A stretch of 7,449 nt of DNA. Origin: an uncultured Prevotella sp. (GTDB lineage: Bacteria > Bacteroidota > Bacteroidia > Bacteroidales > Bacteroidaceae). The translations under genes were made by a program, and so were the position numbers. Below the pieces are notes generated by a model, which was not told where the DNA came from, did not search any database, and was given only the letters and a program-made list of their open reading frames with translations. The stretch spans positions 1 to 7,449 of the forward strand of contig CALZNR010000057.1 of assembly GCA_945827565.1 (NCBI GenBank), given 5' to 3'. Positions within the stretch are counted from its first letter, which is position 1. Every line of letters begins with the position of its first letter. Below, piece after piece: positions 1 through 6,110 of the stretch.

Positions 1-16
1 TGTGTATAAGAGACAG
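1..16 (+). other. Nextera/Tn5 mosaic-end adapter remnant (left end, artefact)
   Basis: The first 16 bases, TGTGTATAAGAGACAG, are identical to the last 16 bases of the 19-base hyperactive Tn5 mosaic end used in Nextera tagmentation. This is library adapter left on the contig, not genomic sequence. It sits directly before the in-frame remainder of nqrD, so the gene is cut by tagmentation. The matching adapter at the other end confirms the reading. Confidence 0.97.
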
Positions 17-432
17 GAATACGTATTGTGGTGCAATTGGTGGTGGTAGCTGCCTTGGTGACGGTGGTGAGTCAGGTGCTCAAAGCCTTTGCCTACGACG
101 TGAGTGTGCAACTCTCTGTTTACGTGGGACTGATTATCACCAACTGTATATTGATGGGGCGCCTGGAGGCATTTGCCATGACCAATAAGCCTTGGCCAGC
201 GTTTCTTGATGGAGTGAGCAACGGTTTGGGATATGCAATGGTGCTTGTTATCGTGGGCGGCGTGCGTGAGCTGTTGGGCAGAGGCACGCTGCTGGGACTG
301 CAGGTGGTGCCTTCGTTCATGTATGATGCTGGATATATGAACAATGGTATGATGACCATGCCTGCCATGGCTCTTGTGTTGTTGGGATGTGTAATTTGGG
401 TACATCGTGCCTATTTTTATAAGGAGAAGTAA
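17..432 (+). CDS. nqrD: Na+-translocating NADH:quinone oxidoreductase subunit D, 3' part (5' truncated)
   Basis: Integral-membrane subunit of the Na+-pumping NADH:quinone oxidoreductase in the inner membrane. The open frame continues upstream of any start codon to the adapter boundary; the first complete genomic codon is at 19 and 137 codons remain. By recalled comparison with Vibrio NqrD, about 69 N-terminal residues are missing. Conserved blocks are visible: RIVVQ near the start, [31 protein letters not shown] and RELLGRGTL. The Cys in IITNC corresponds to Vibrio Cys112, one of the NqrD/NqrE cysteines that bind the intramembrane iron centre. Several hydrophobic segments span the fragment. 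The GTG at 28 is internal and is not the real start. The stop is two bases before nqrE, and AAGGAG inside the 3' end can serve as the nqrE ribosome-binding site. RnfE is the paralogous alternative, but the NqrE and NqrF neighbours decide for Nqr. Confidence 0.95.
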
Positions 433-434
433 GT

Positions 435-1061
435 ATGGAGCATTTGATAAATTTGTTTTTCAGATCCATATTCGTTGACAATATGGTGTTTGCGTTCTTT
501 CTCGGTATGTGCTCTTTTCTGGCGGTATCAAAGAATGTGAAAACTTCATTGGGATTGGGATTGGCGGTGACCTTTGTATTGGTTATCACTGTGCCTGTTG
601 ACTATCTGATGCAAACAAAGATACTGGGTCCGGACTGCTTGGTGGAGGGCGTGGATTTGTCGTACCTCAGTTTCATTTTGTTCATTGCAGTGATAGCAGG
701 CATTGTGCAGTTGGTAGAGATGATAGTGGAAAGGTATTCGCCATCGTTGTATGCGGCTCTCGGTATTTTTCTGCCACTCATCGCTGTGAATTGCGCCATC
801 ATGGGTGCCTCGCTGTTCATGCAGCAACGCATCAACCTGCCCTCTACAGATGTGCAGTATATCGGTTCGGCAACAGATGCGGTGGTATATGCATTGGGCA
901 GCGGTATTGGATGGACACTTGCTATAGTGGCGATGGGAGCCATACGTGAAAAGATGCAGTACAGTGATGTGCCCAGGCCGTTGCAGGGATTGGGCATCAC
1001 CTTTATCACAGTGGGACTGATGGCCATGGCAATGATGTGCTTTTCAGGGCTCAAGCTGTAG
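435..1061 (+). CDS. nqrE: Na+-translocating NADH:quinone oxidoreductase subunit E
   Basis: Complete 208-residue membrane subunit of the Na+-NQR complex, close to the usual length of about 200. The N-terminus has the family block [23 protein letters not shown], and later blocks include [44 protein letters not shown] and GLGITFIT. Cys26 and Cys120 fall at the same numbers as the two NqrE cysteines that share an iron centre with NqrD. About six hydrophobic segments are readable, and the protein is the inverted-topology paralogue of NqrD (compare IITNC with IAVNC). The ATG at 435 is chosen because it matches the family N-terminus and has AAGGAG eight bases upstream, a rare clear Shine-Dalgarno in this window. 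The gene lies two bases after nqrD and 45 bases before nqrF, so it is clearly co-transcribed. RnfA is the paralogue considered and rejected on context. Confidence 0.97.
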   Translation: MEHLINLFFRSIFVDNMVFAFFLGMCSFLAVSKNVKTSLGLGLAVTFVLVITVPVDYLMQTKILGPDCLVEGVDLSYLSFILFIAVIAGIVQLVEMIVERYSPSLYAALGIFLPLIAVNCAIMGASLFMQQRINLPSTDVQYIGSATDAVVYALGSGIGWTLAIVAMGAIREKMQYSDVPRPLQGLGITFITVGLMAMAMMCFSGLKL

Positions 1062-1106
1062 TGGCACAAACGTGAGAAAAAAGAAAGTAAACCATAAAGA
1101 ACTGAC

Positions 1107-2372
1107 ATGATGATATTCGTATTAACCAACATAGGTGTGTTTCTGGCAGTGATACTGCTCTTGGTAGTGCTGCTCTTGGTGGCAAAGCGATTCTTGTCGC
1201 CAGAGGGAGAAGTGGATATCGAAGTGAACGGAAAGACACATCTCAATGTGAAACAAGGGGGCAACCTGATGGCCACCTTGAACGAAAATGGTATATATCT
1301 TCCTTCTGCCTGCGGTGGTAAAGCCTCGTGCGGACAATGCAAGGTACAGGTGCTCGAGGGAGGCGGAGAGATATTGGACTCTGAAAAATCCCATTTCACC
1401 AGAAAAGAGATAAAGGAGCATTGGAGATTAGGATGCCAGTGTAAGGTGAAGGGCGACCTGAAAATACATGTGCCTGAAAGCATACTTGGCGTGAAGGAGT
1501 ATGAGTGTACCGTGGTGTCGAACAAGAATGTGGCAACCTTTATCAAGGAGTTCAAGGTGCAACTCCCCCCAGGTGCACACATGGATTTCTTGCCTGGCTC
1601 TTATGCGCAAATCAAGATTCCTACATTCTCTATCGATTATGACAAGGATATAGACAAAGCTCTGATCGGAGAGGAGTATCTGCCTGCGTGGGAGAAGTTT
1701 GGACTTTTCCCGTTGAAGTGCGTCAATACAGAACCAACCATCCGAGCATATTCCATGGCAAACTATCCCGCAGAGGGCGATGTGTTTATGCTTACAGTGC
1801 GTATTGCTACCCCGCCTTTCAAGAGCGACAGAAGTGGGTTCATGGATGTTAATCCCGGTATTGCCTCTTCGTACATCTTTACTCTAAAGCCCGGTGATAA
1901 GGTGATTATGAGTGGCCCGTTTGGAGATTTTCATCCGCATTTCGACTCCAAGAAAGAGATGATATGGGTTGGCGGTGGTGCTGGTATGGCACCGCTTAGG
2001 GCGCAGATTATGCACATGACCAAGACGCTGCACACCACGGACAGAGAGATGCACTATTTCTATGGCGCAAGAGCTCTTAATGAGGTGTTCTATTTGCAAG
2101 ACTTCTTGCAACTGGAGAAAGAATATCCTAATTTCCACTTCCATCTGGCATTAGACCGTCCTGACCCGGCAGCCGACAAGCAGGGAGTGAAATATACACC
2201 AGGCTTTGTGCATCAGGTGATGCTCGAGACTTATCTGAAAGACCATGAGGCTCCCGAGGATATTGAATACTATATGTGTGGTCCTGGACCTATGTCGAAG
2301 GCCGTGGTGTCTATGCTTGATTCGTTGGGAGTAGATAGCGAGTCGATCATGTATGACAACTTTGGCGGATAA
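1107..2372 (+). CDS. nqrF: Na+-translocating NADH:quinone oxidoreductase subunit F (NADH-oxidising flavoprotein)
   Basis: Entry subunit of Na+-NQR: it oxidises NADH and passes electrons through FAD and a [2Fe-2S] cluster to the membrane subunits, ultimately to quinone (probably menaquinone in this group). The 421 residues match the family length. In order: one N-terminal membrane anchor at about 3-26; a ferredoxin domain at about 35-125 with cluster ligands C69, C75, C78 and C110; an FAD domain at about 130-275 with RAYSMANY at 213-220; and an NADH domain at about 280-421 with GGGAGMAPLR at 289-298, YYMCGPGPM at 388-396 and the terminal YDNFGG. C391 matches the conserved cysteine near the nicotinamide site. 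Cys112, two residues after the last cluster ligand, looks like an extra non-ligand cysteine. ATG occurs twice in tandem (1107, 1110); the first is kept. It ends the nqr operon, followed 11 bases later by a strong hairpin. Confidence 0.97.
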   Translation: MMIFVLTNIGVFLAVILLLVVLLLVAKRFLSPEGEVDIEVNGKTHLNVKQGGNLMATLNENGIYLPSACGGKASCGQCKVQVLEGGGEILDSEKSHFTRKEIKEHWRLGCQCKVKGDLKIHVPESILGVKEYECTVVSNKNVATFIKEFKVQLPPGAHMDFLPGSYAQIKIPTFSIDYDKDIDKALIGEEYLPAWEKFGLFPLKCVNTEPTIRAYSMANYPAEGDVFMLTVRIATPPFKSDRSGFMDVNPGIASSYIFTLKPGDKVIMSGPFGDFHPHFDSKKEMIWVGGGAGMAPLRAQIMHMTKTLHTTDREMHYFYGARALNEVFYLQDFLQLEKEYPNFHFHLALDRPDPAADKQGVKYTPGFVHQVMLETYLKDHEAPEDIEYYMCGPGPMSKAVVSMLDSLGVDSESIMYDNFGG

Positions 2373-2383
2373 GACACGCTATT

Positions 2384-2419
2384 CCGTTTGTTTGGGAGCC
2401 GTAACTCTCAGACAAACGG
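2384..2419 (+). terminator. Stem-loop after nqrF, probable operon 3' end
   Basis: A 15-bp stem (arms 2384-2398 and 2405-2419) closes a six-base loop CCGTAA. All pairs are Watson-Crick except two G-U wobbles (2392-2411 and 2395-2408). It starts 11 bases after the nqrF stop. No U-tract follows directly; T-runs come only at 2453-2459 and 2467-2473. It may therefore act as an mRNA 3'-end stabiliser or as an imperfect terminator rather than a canonical intrinsic terminator. Confidence 0.6.
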
Positions 2420-2470
2420 ACTACTGACAAACTGACTTGAATCTTCTTCTCGTTTTTTTGTGGGTCTTTT

Positions 2471-2503
2471 TTTGTGCGGAATGATATTATTTTTGTAAAT
2501 TTG
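2471..2503 (+). promoter_or_regulatory. Bacteroidetes-type promoter for the MBL hydrolase-helicase unit
   Basis: TTTG at 2471-2474 is followed after 21 bases by TAAATTTG at 2496-2503, an exact match to the Bacteroidetes -33 TTTG / -7 TAnnTTTG pattern for the primary sigma factor. The expected start site is around 2508-2511, giving a leader of about 45 bases before the ATG at 2556. A second -7-like string, TATTTTTG, overlaps at 2488-2495 but has no TTTG at a suitable distance. A small perfect hairpin (GTTGC/GCAAC, 2515-2529) would lie near the 5' end of the transcript. Confidence 0.65.
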
Positions 2504-2555
2504 CATAGAATAATGTTGCTCCAGGCAACTGTGTAACCTTTGAAAAACGAAAGTA

Positions 2556-3353
2556 ATGTTGAAATTTATCTCCTTTGGGAGTGGTAGTAGCGGCAACTGC
2601 TATTTCTTGTTTACCCAGACCGAAGGGTTGATGATAGACGCTGGAATAGGAATAAGACTTGTAAAAAAGTATTTTAGAGAGTATGGTCTGACACTTCCAG
2701 CAGTCAGGCATATCCTTGTGACACACAATCATACAGACCATGTGAAGGCTGTGGGCTATCTAAGCGAGGAGTTGCATGTGCCAGTGTATGCCACCAGGGC
2801 AGTTCATACAGGAATAGACGCAAACTATTGTGTGCACAAAAAGGTGCCGCTGGCATACAAAAAGTGTATTGTGCCAGGAGAAACGTGCGAGTTGGGCGGG
2901 TTTCGAATCACTCCCTTCATGGTGCCACATGACAGCATTGAGAATGTGGGATACTGTGTGCAGACGCAAGGTAGAACATTCTGTGTAATTACTGATGCCG
3001 GTAGTGTGACAGAGGAAATGAGAGAGTATATCGGCAAAGCAGATTATCTGGTGATTGAATCCAACTACGATGAGCAGATGTTGCAATGTGGGAAGTATCC
3101 TGCATATTTGAAAAAGCGTATATCAGGCTCATGTGGGCATTTGAGCAATAATGAATGTACAAAAACGGTGGTGGAGCATAAAGGTGAAAACCTGAAGAAG
3201 GTTTGGCTGTGCCATTTGAGCGAGGAGAATAATCATCCGGATTTGGCTCTGAAAACGATGGAATTGTTGCTGAAACAAACCGCAGGAGAAAAGGCACCAG
3301 AGGTGCATGTACTGAGGAGGAAGGTGCCTACAGGAGTTTTTGATTTGGGATAG
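2556..3353 (+). CDS. Metallo-beta-lactamase-fold hydrolase, YycJ/WalJ-like
   Basis: A 265-residue cytoplasmic protein with the metallo-beta-lactamase fold. The metal-binding signature HxHxDH is at H57, H59, D61 and H62 (THNHTDH), with further likely ligands H125 (VPHD) and D147 (ITDAG). The N-terminal SFGSGSSGNCY, the ESNYD block at 168-172, the GHLSN block at 194-198 and the CHLSEENN block from 219 are the hallmarks of the YycJ/WalJ branch. Members in Firmicutes sit by the WalRK kinase genes and have been linked to nuclease activity and mutation avoidance; no such kinase genes are visible here. The likely activity is phosphodiester hydrolysis of nucleic acid, but the substrate is inferred only from the family. 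The ATG at 2556 gives the family N-terminus MLKFISFGSGSSGN. The helicase gene starts 12 bases after its stop, suggesting one transcript. There is no signal peptide. Confidence 0.9.
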   Translation: MLKFISFGSGSSGNCYFLFTQTEGLMIDAGIGIRLVKKYFREYGLTLPAVRHILVTHNHTDHVKAVGYLSEELHVPVYATRAVHTGIDANYCVHKKVPLAYKKCIVPGETCELGGFRITPFMVPHDSIENVGYCVQTQGRTFCVITDAGSVTEEMREYIGKADYLVIESNYDEQMLQCGKYPAYLKKRISGSCGHLSNNECTKTVVEHKGENLKKVWLCHLSEENNHPDLALKTMELLLKQTAGEKAPEVHVLRRKVPTGVFDLG

Positions 3354-3365
3354 AATGGTGATGTG

Positions 3366-4685
3366 ATGATAACAAAGGAGCAATTGAAGAAACGCATGGG
3401 AGTGGAAAAACTGACACCCATGCAGGAGGAAACAGGTAAGGCCATGCAGAGTGGCCAGCCCAATATTGTTGTTTTGTCGCCCACCGGCTCTGGCAAGACT
3501 TTGGCGTATCTGCTGGCAATAGTGCAGGGCATCAATGCTGAATCGGATGAGGTGCAGGTTGTTGTGGTACTGCCTACAAGAGAGTTGGCGATACAGTCGC
3601 AACAGGTGCTCACAGAATTGGATAAGCAAGTGCGTTCGCAATGCTGCTACGGAGGTCGTCCAGCCATGGACGAACATCGGGAGATAATGAAAAAAAGGCC
3701 GCAGGTGCTGTTTGGTACTCCGGGACGTTTGAACGACCATATTGCAAAAGGCAATTTCTCCGTATATCACGTGCGACGGCTCATTGTTGATGAATATGAC
3801 AAGTGTCTGGAAATGGGATTCAGAGAAGAGTTGTCTGCACTTGTCAAAAGTCTGCCTGGAGTGAACCAGAAAGTATTGCTCTCGGCAACAAATACTCAAG
3901 AACAACCGTTCTTGTTTGCCGGCAAACCTTATCAGGTTGTCAACTATTCTCAATCAGATGAAAACAATGAACGGGTACACATATTCCAACTGCGTAGTGA
4001 GGTAAAGGACAAACTGGAACTCCTGAAGCGGTTGGTATGTGCGTTTGGAAACGAGAGCTGCATTGTGTTTCTGAACTATAGGGAGAGCGTGGAAAGGGTT
4101 GCCGCCTATCTCAAGGAAGAAGGATTTTCAGTAGTATCATACCATGGCGGCATGGAACAGGAGGAACGGGAGAAGGCGTTTGCAGCTTTCAGGAACTACT
4201 CCGCTTCTGTTTTGGTGGCTACAGACATTGCTTCTCGTGGTATTGATATCCCCAACGTGAAAAATATAGTACATTATCATCTTCCGCTGAACGAGGTGGC
4301 ATATACTCATAGGGTGGGGCGCACTGCAAGATGGGAGAGTACGGGCGTAACATTCTTCTTGTTGGGTCCCGAGGAGACTATACCCGATTTTGTTACAGCA
4401 GAGGTGGCGGCTTATACCTTGCCAGAGACGGTTGCAGAGCCTGCTCCTCCCAAGATGGTTACACTATATATAGGAAAGGGCAAGCTTGACAAAATAAGCA
4501 AAGGAGATATTGTGGGCTTCCTGTGTAAGATAGGTGGACTGAACAGCTCTGATATCGGAGTGATAGAAGTCAAGGACAGGTACACCTATGTGGCGGTGAA
4601 TTACAGCAAATACAAAGGTGTGATTGCTGCTGCAAATGGAGAGAGAATAAAAAACAAGAAGACAGTAGTTGAAATTGTCAAATAG
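3366..4685 (+). CDS. DEAD-box ATP-dependent RNA helicase with DbpA-type RNA-binding tail
   Basis: ATP-dependent RNA remodelling enzyme of 439 residues, probably in ribosome assembly or RNA turnover. Helicase motifs in order: Q-motif TPMQ (Q20), motif I SPTGSGKT (38-45), Ia PTREL (70-74), Ib TPGR (118-121), II DEYD (142-145), III SAT (173-175), IV around CIVFLNYR, V ATDIASRGID (285-294) and VI HRVGRTAR (315-322). After a short proline-containing linker, residues of about 365-438 resemble the DbpA/CsdA C-terminal RNA-binding domain (TLYIGKGK, KISKGDIVGFL, IGVIEV, YVAV). In E. coli DbpA that domain targets 23S rRNA; whether this one does is inference. Motif II departs from DEAD by having Tyr in place of Ala. 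I chose the ATG at 3366 over the in-frame GTG at 3363 because ATG is the stronger start and the extra codon adds nothing. It lies 12 bases after the hydrolase stop. Confidence 0.93.
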   Translation: MITKEQLKKRMGVEKLTPMQEETGKAMQSGQPNIVVLSPTGSGKTLAYLLAIVQGINAESDEVQVVVVLPTRELAIQSQQVLTELDKQVRSQCCYGGRPAMDEHREIMKKRPQVLFGTPGRLNDHIAKGNFSVYHVRRLIVDEYDKCLEMGFREELSALVKSLPGVNQKVLLSATNTQEQPFLFAGKPYQVVNYSQSDENNERVHIFQLRSEVKDKLELLKRLVCAFGNESCIVFLNYRESVERVAAYLKEEGFSVVSYHGGMEQEEREKAFAAFRNYSASVLVATDIASRGIDIPNVKNIVHYHLPLNEVAYTHRVGRTARWESTGVTFFLLGPEETIPDFVTAEVAAYTLPETVAEPAPPKMVTLYIGKGKLDKISKGDIVGFLCKIGGLNSSDIGVIEVKDRYTYVAVNYSKYKGVIAAANGERIKNKKTVVEIVK

Positions 4686-4724
4686 ACAAAAAAAAAGGCG
4701 TTTTGCTATGTTTGTGCTAAAAAA

Positions 4725-4756
4725 TTTGGCTAATTAAAAATAAAACTGTAACTTCG
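4725..4756 (+). promoter_or_regulatory. Probable Bacteroidetes-type promoter for serC
   Basis: TTTG at 4725-4728, then a 20-base A/T-rich spacer, then TAACTTCG at 4749-4756. This differs from the TAnnTTTG consensus at one position (C for T). The expected start site is around 4761-4764, giving a leader of roughly 100 bases before serC. No terminator for the helicase gene is evident between 4686 and 4725, so read-through is also possible. Confidence 0.5.
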
Positions 4757-4774
4757 CAGGCGTTTTTTATCACA

Positions 4775-4849
4775 ATGAAAACAAAACTGAAATTGAGAAT
4801 TATTGAAATATTAACCGTGGCGTGGAGTTTAAACACAATACGCCCTTAA
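4775..4849 (+). CDS. Possible 24-codon leader ORF upstream of serC
   Basis: An ATG at 4775 opens a 24-codon frame (begins MKTKLKLRII, ends LNTIRP) that stops at TAA 4847-4849, 12 bases before the serC ATG, inside the predicted serC leader. It is basic and then hydrophobic, with only one serine codon, so it does not look like a classic serine attenuator peptide. There is no recognisable ribosome-binding site, though that is normal here. It resembles no family I know and could be a chance frame. Confidence 0.2.
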   Translation: MKTKLKLRIIEILTVAWSLNTIRP

Positions 4850-4861
4850 AAAGACAATCAA

Positions 4862-5929
4862 ATGAAGAAGTACAACTTTAATGCAGGTCCGTCAATGCTT
4901 CCTCGTGAAGTGATCGAAAACACAGCAAAACAGTGCTTAGACTTCAATGGCTCGGGACTTTCACTGATGGAAATAAGTCATCGTGCTAAGGATTTTCAAC
5001 CCGTTGTAGATGAGGCTGTTGCTCTTATCAAAGAGTTGCTCCAGGTGCCAGAAGGCTATTCTGTAGTGTTCCTTGGAGGTGGTGCATCGTTGGAGTTCTG
5101 TATGATTCCATATAACTTCCTCATCAAAAAAGCTGCCTATCTGAACACTGGTACATGGGCAAAGAAAGCAATGAAGGAAGCAAAGTTGTTTGGCGAAGTG
5201 GTGGAGGTTGCTTCTTCGGCAGATGCTAACTATACATTTATTCCCAAGGGATGGACATGCCCTACTGACGTGGATTATCTGCATATCACCACAAACAACA
5301 CCATTTACGGTACAGAGATCAGGGAAGATATGGATGTGCCTGTGAGACTGATTGCAGACATGTCGTCTGATATCTTCAGCCGTCCTATCGATGTTAAGAA
5401 GTACGACTGTATCTATGCAGGAGCACAGAAGAACCTTGCGATGGCAGGTGTAACCCTCGTTATCGTGAAGGATGACTGTCTTGGAAAAGCACCACGTACC
5501 ATTCCGACAATGCTTGATTATCGCACCCATGTTGAGAAAGGTTCCATGTTCAATACTCCTCCTGTAGTGCCTATCTATTCTGCATTGGAGACATTGCGCT
5601 GGATAAAGAAGAATGGCGGCGTGGAGGCTATGGATAAACTGGCTTTGCAGAGAGCAGAGATCCTCTACGCTGAGATAGACAGAAATAAATTGTTCAGAGG
5701 TACCGTGAAAGAAGAAGACCGCTCTGTAATGAATATTTGCTTCGTGATGAACGATGAGTATGCAGAGTTGGAGAAACCGTTCTTTGAATATGCAACATCC
5801 AAGGGAATGGTGGGCATCAAGGGTCACCGCTCTGTTGGTGGATTCAGAGCCAGCTGCTACAATGCACAGACGATTGAAGGCGTGAATGCACTGGTGGCAT
5901 GTATGCAGGAGTTTGAAAAGAATCATTGA
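4862..5929 (+). CDS. serC: Phosphoserine aminotransferase
   Basis: PLP enzyme that transaminates 3-phosphohydroxypyruvate with glutamate to O-phosphoserine, the second step of the phosphorylated serine pathway. In many bacteria it also acts on the vitamin B6 precursor 4-phosphohydroxythreonine. The 355 residues fit the family (about 360). Family blocks: [10 protein letters not shown] at 5-14; [11 protein letters not shown] at 31-41 with the substrate-binding His-Arg pair H40-R41; [10 protein letters not shown] at 70-79; NTGTWAKKA with W99, which stacks on [14 protein letters not shown] at 165-175 with the PLP-nitrogen Asp; AGAQKN with Schiff-base lysine K190; NTPP at 231-234; and [11 protein letters not shown] at 321-331. 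The ATG at 4862 gives the expected [10 protein letters not shown] start with an A-rich, SD-less leader. serA follows after 181 bases with its own likely promoter, so the two pathway genes may be partly uncoupled. Confidence 0.97.
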   Translation: MKKYNFNAGPSMLPREVIENTAKQCLDFNGSGLSLMEISHRAKDFQPVVDEAVALIKELLQVPEGYSVVFLGGGASLEFCMIPYNFLIKKAAYLNTGTWAKKAMKEAKLFGEVVEVASSADANYTFIPKGWTCPTDVDYLHITTNNTIYGTEIREDMDVPVRLIADMSSDIFSRPIDVKKYDCIYAGAQKNLAMAGVTLVIVKDDCLGKAPRTIPTMLDYRTHVEKGSMFNTPPVVPIYSALETLRWIKKNGGVEAMDKLALQRAEILYAEIDRNKLFRGTVKEEDRSVMNICFVMNDEYAELEKPFFEYATSKGMVGIKGHRSVGGFRASCYNAQTIEGVNALVACMQEFEKNH

Positions 5930-5934
5930 TGGAT

Positions 5935-5970
5935 AAGAGAGAAATATAAAAAGCAAAAGTGATCTCTCTT
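5935..5970 (+). repeat. Inverted repeat just after serC
   Basis: AAGAGAGA at 5935-5942 and TCTCTCTT at 5963-5970 are perfect 8-base reverse complements around a 20-base A-rich loop, starting five bases after the serC stop. The long loop and lack of a following U-tract make it a weak terminator. It may be an mRNA 3' structure, or chance purine/pyrimidine symmetry. Confidence 0.3.
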
Positions 5971-5994
5971 CGCCTGTTTTGAATAATGCTCTTT

Positions 5995-6049
5995 TGCGGT
6001 GGCAAAAAATATGCAAGCGTTTTGGCTCTTGACTGTTTTTGTCACCGCA
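5995..6049 (+). promoter_or_regulatory. Long stem-loop between serC and serA
   Basis: Arms 5995-6008 (TGCGGTGGCAAAAA) and 6036-6049 (TTTTTGTCACCGCA) pair over 14 bp with one G-U wobble, enclosing a 27-base loop. The G/C-rich pairs are at the base and the A-U pairs near the loop, the reverse of a normal terminator. The right arm ends exactly where the -33 region of the predicted serA promoter begins. Possible roles are a serC mRNA 3' end, a transcription block between the two units, or a dyad operator for serA. Confidence 0.45.
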
Positions 6050-6080
6050 TTGTGCATAGAAAGGAGAAAGGGTAGCTTTG
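6050..6080 (+). promoter_or_regulatory. Bacteroidetes-type promoter for serA-DUF1015
   Basis: TAGCTTTG at 6073-6080 matches the -7 consensus TAnnTTTG exactly. The -33 element is partial: TTG at 6050-6052 (ATTG in place of TTTG), with a 20-base spacer. The start site is expected at about 6085-6088, giving a short leader of about 25 A-rich bases before the ATG at 6111. The -33 element abuts the right arm of the upstream hairpin. Confidence 0.5.
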
Positions 6081-6110
6081 AAAAATAACTAAAAATAAAA
6101 TCAACGTAAC

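Noticed and set aside
602..1582. 326-codon minus-strand frame opposite nqrE and nqrF
   Set aside because: Shadow frame over two clearly conserved genes, with no recognisable domain.
17..2372. Rnf complex instead of Nqr
   Set aside because: RnfE and RnfA are paralogues of NqrD and NqrE, but the third gene is a ferredoxin-FAD-NADH NqrF, which Rnf lacks.
2488..2495. Second -7-like element TATTTTTG overlapping the hydrolase promoter
   Set aside because: No TTTG element at a 19-21 base spacing upstream; the adjacent TAAATTTG fits better.
2513..2536. Seven-codon upstream ORF in the hydrolase leader
   Set aside because: Too short to separate from chance; its bases are better explained by the GTTGC/GCAAC hairpin.
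3129..3953. 274-codon minus-strand frame across the hydrolase-helicase junction
   Set aside because: It crosses two intact + strand genes and has low-complexity His/Gln-rich composition typical of antisense shadows.
4697..4767. Direct repeat AGGCGTTTT at about 4696 and 4758 as an operator or terminator pair
   Set aside because: Only nine bases in an A/T-rich interval, no dyad, and one copy overlaps the predicted transcription start; chance is likely.
4961..6016. 351-codon minus-strand frame opposite serC
   Set aside because: Shadow of serC. The product is rich in Cys and His with no family blocks, while the + strand encodes a complete SerC with all key residues.
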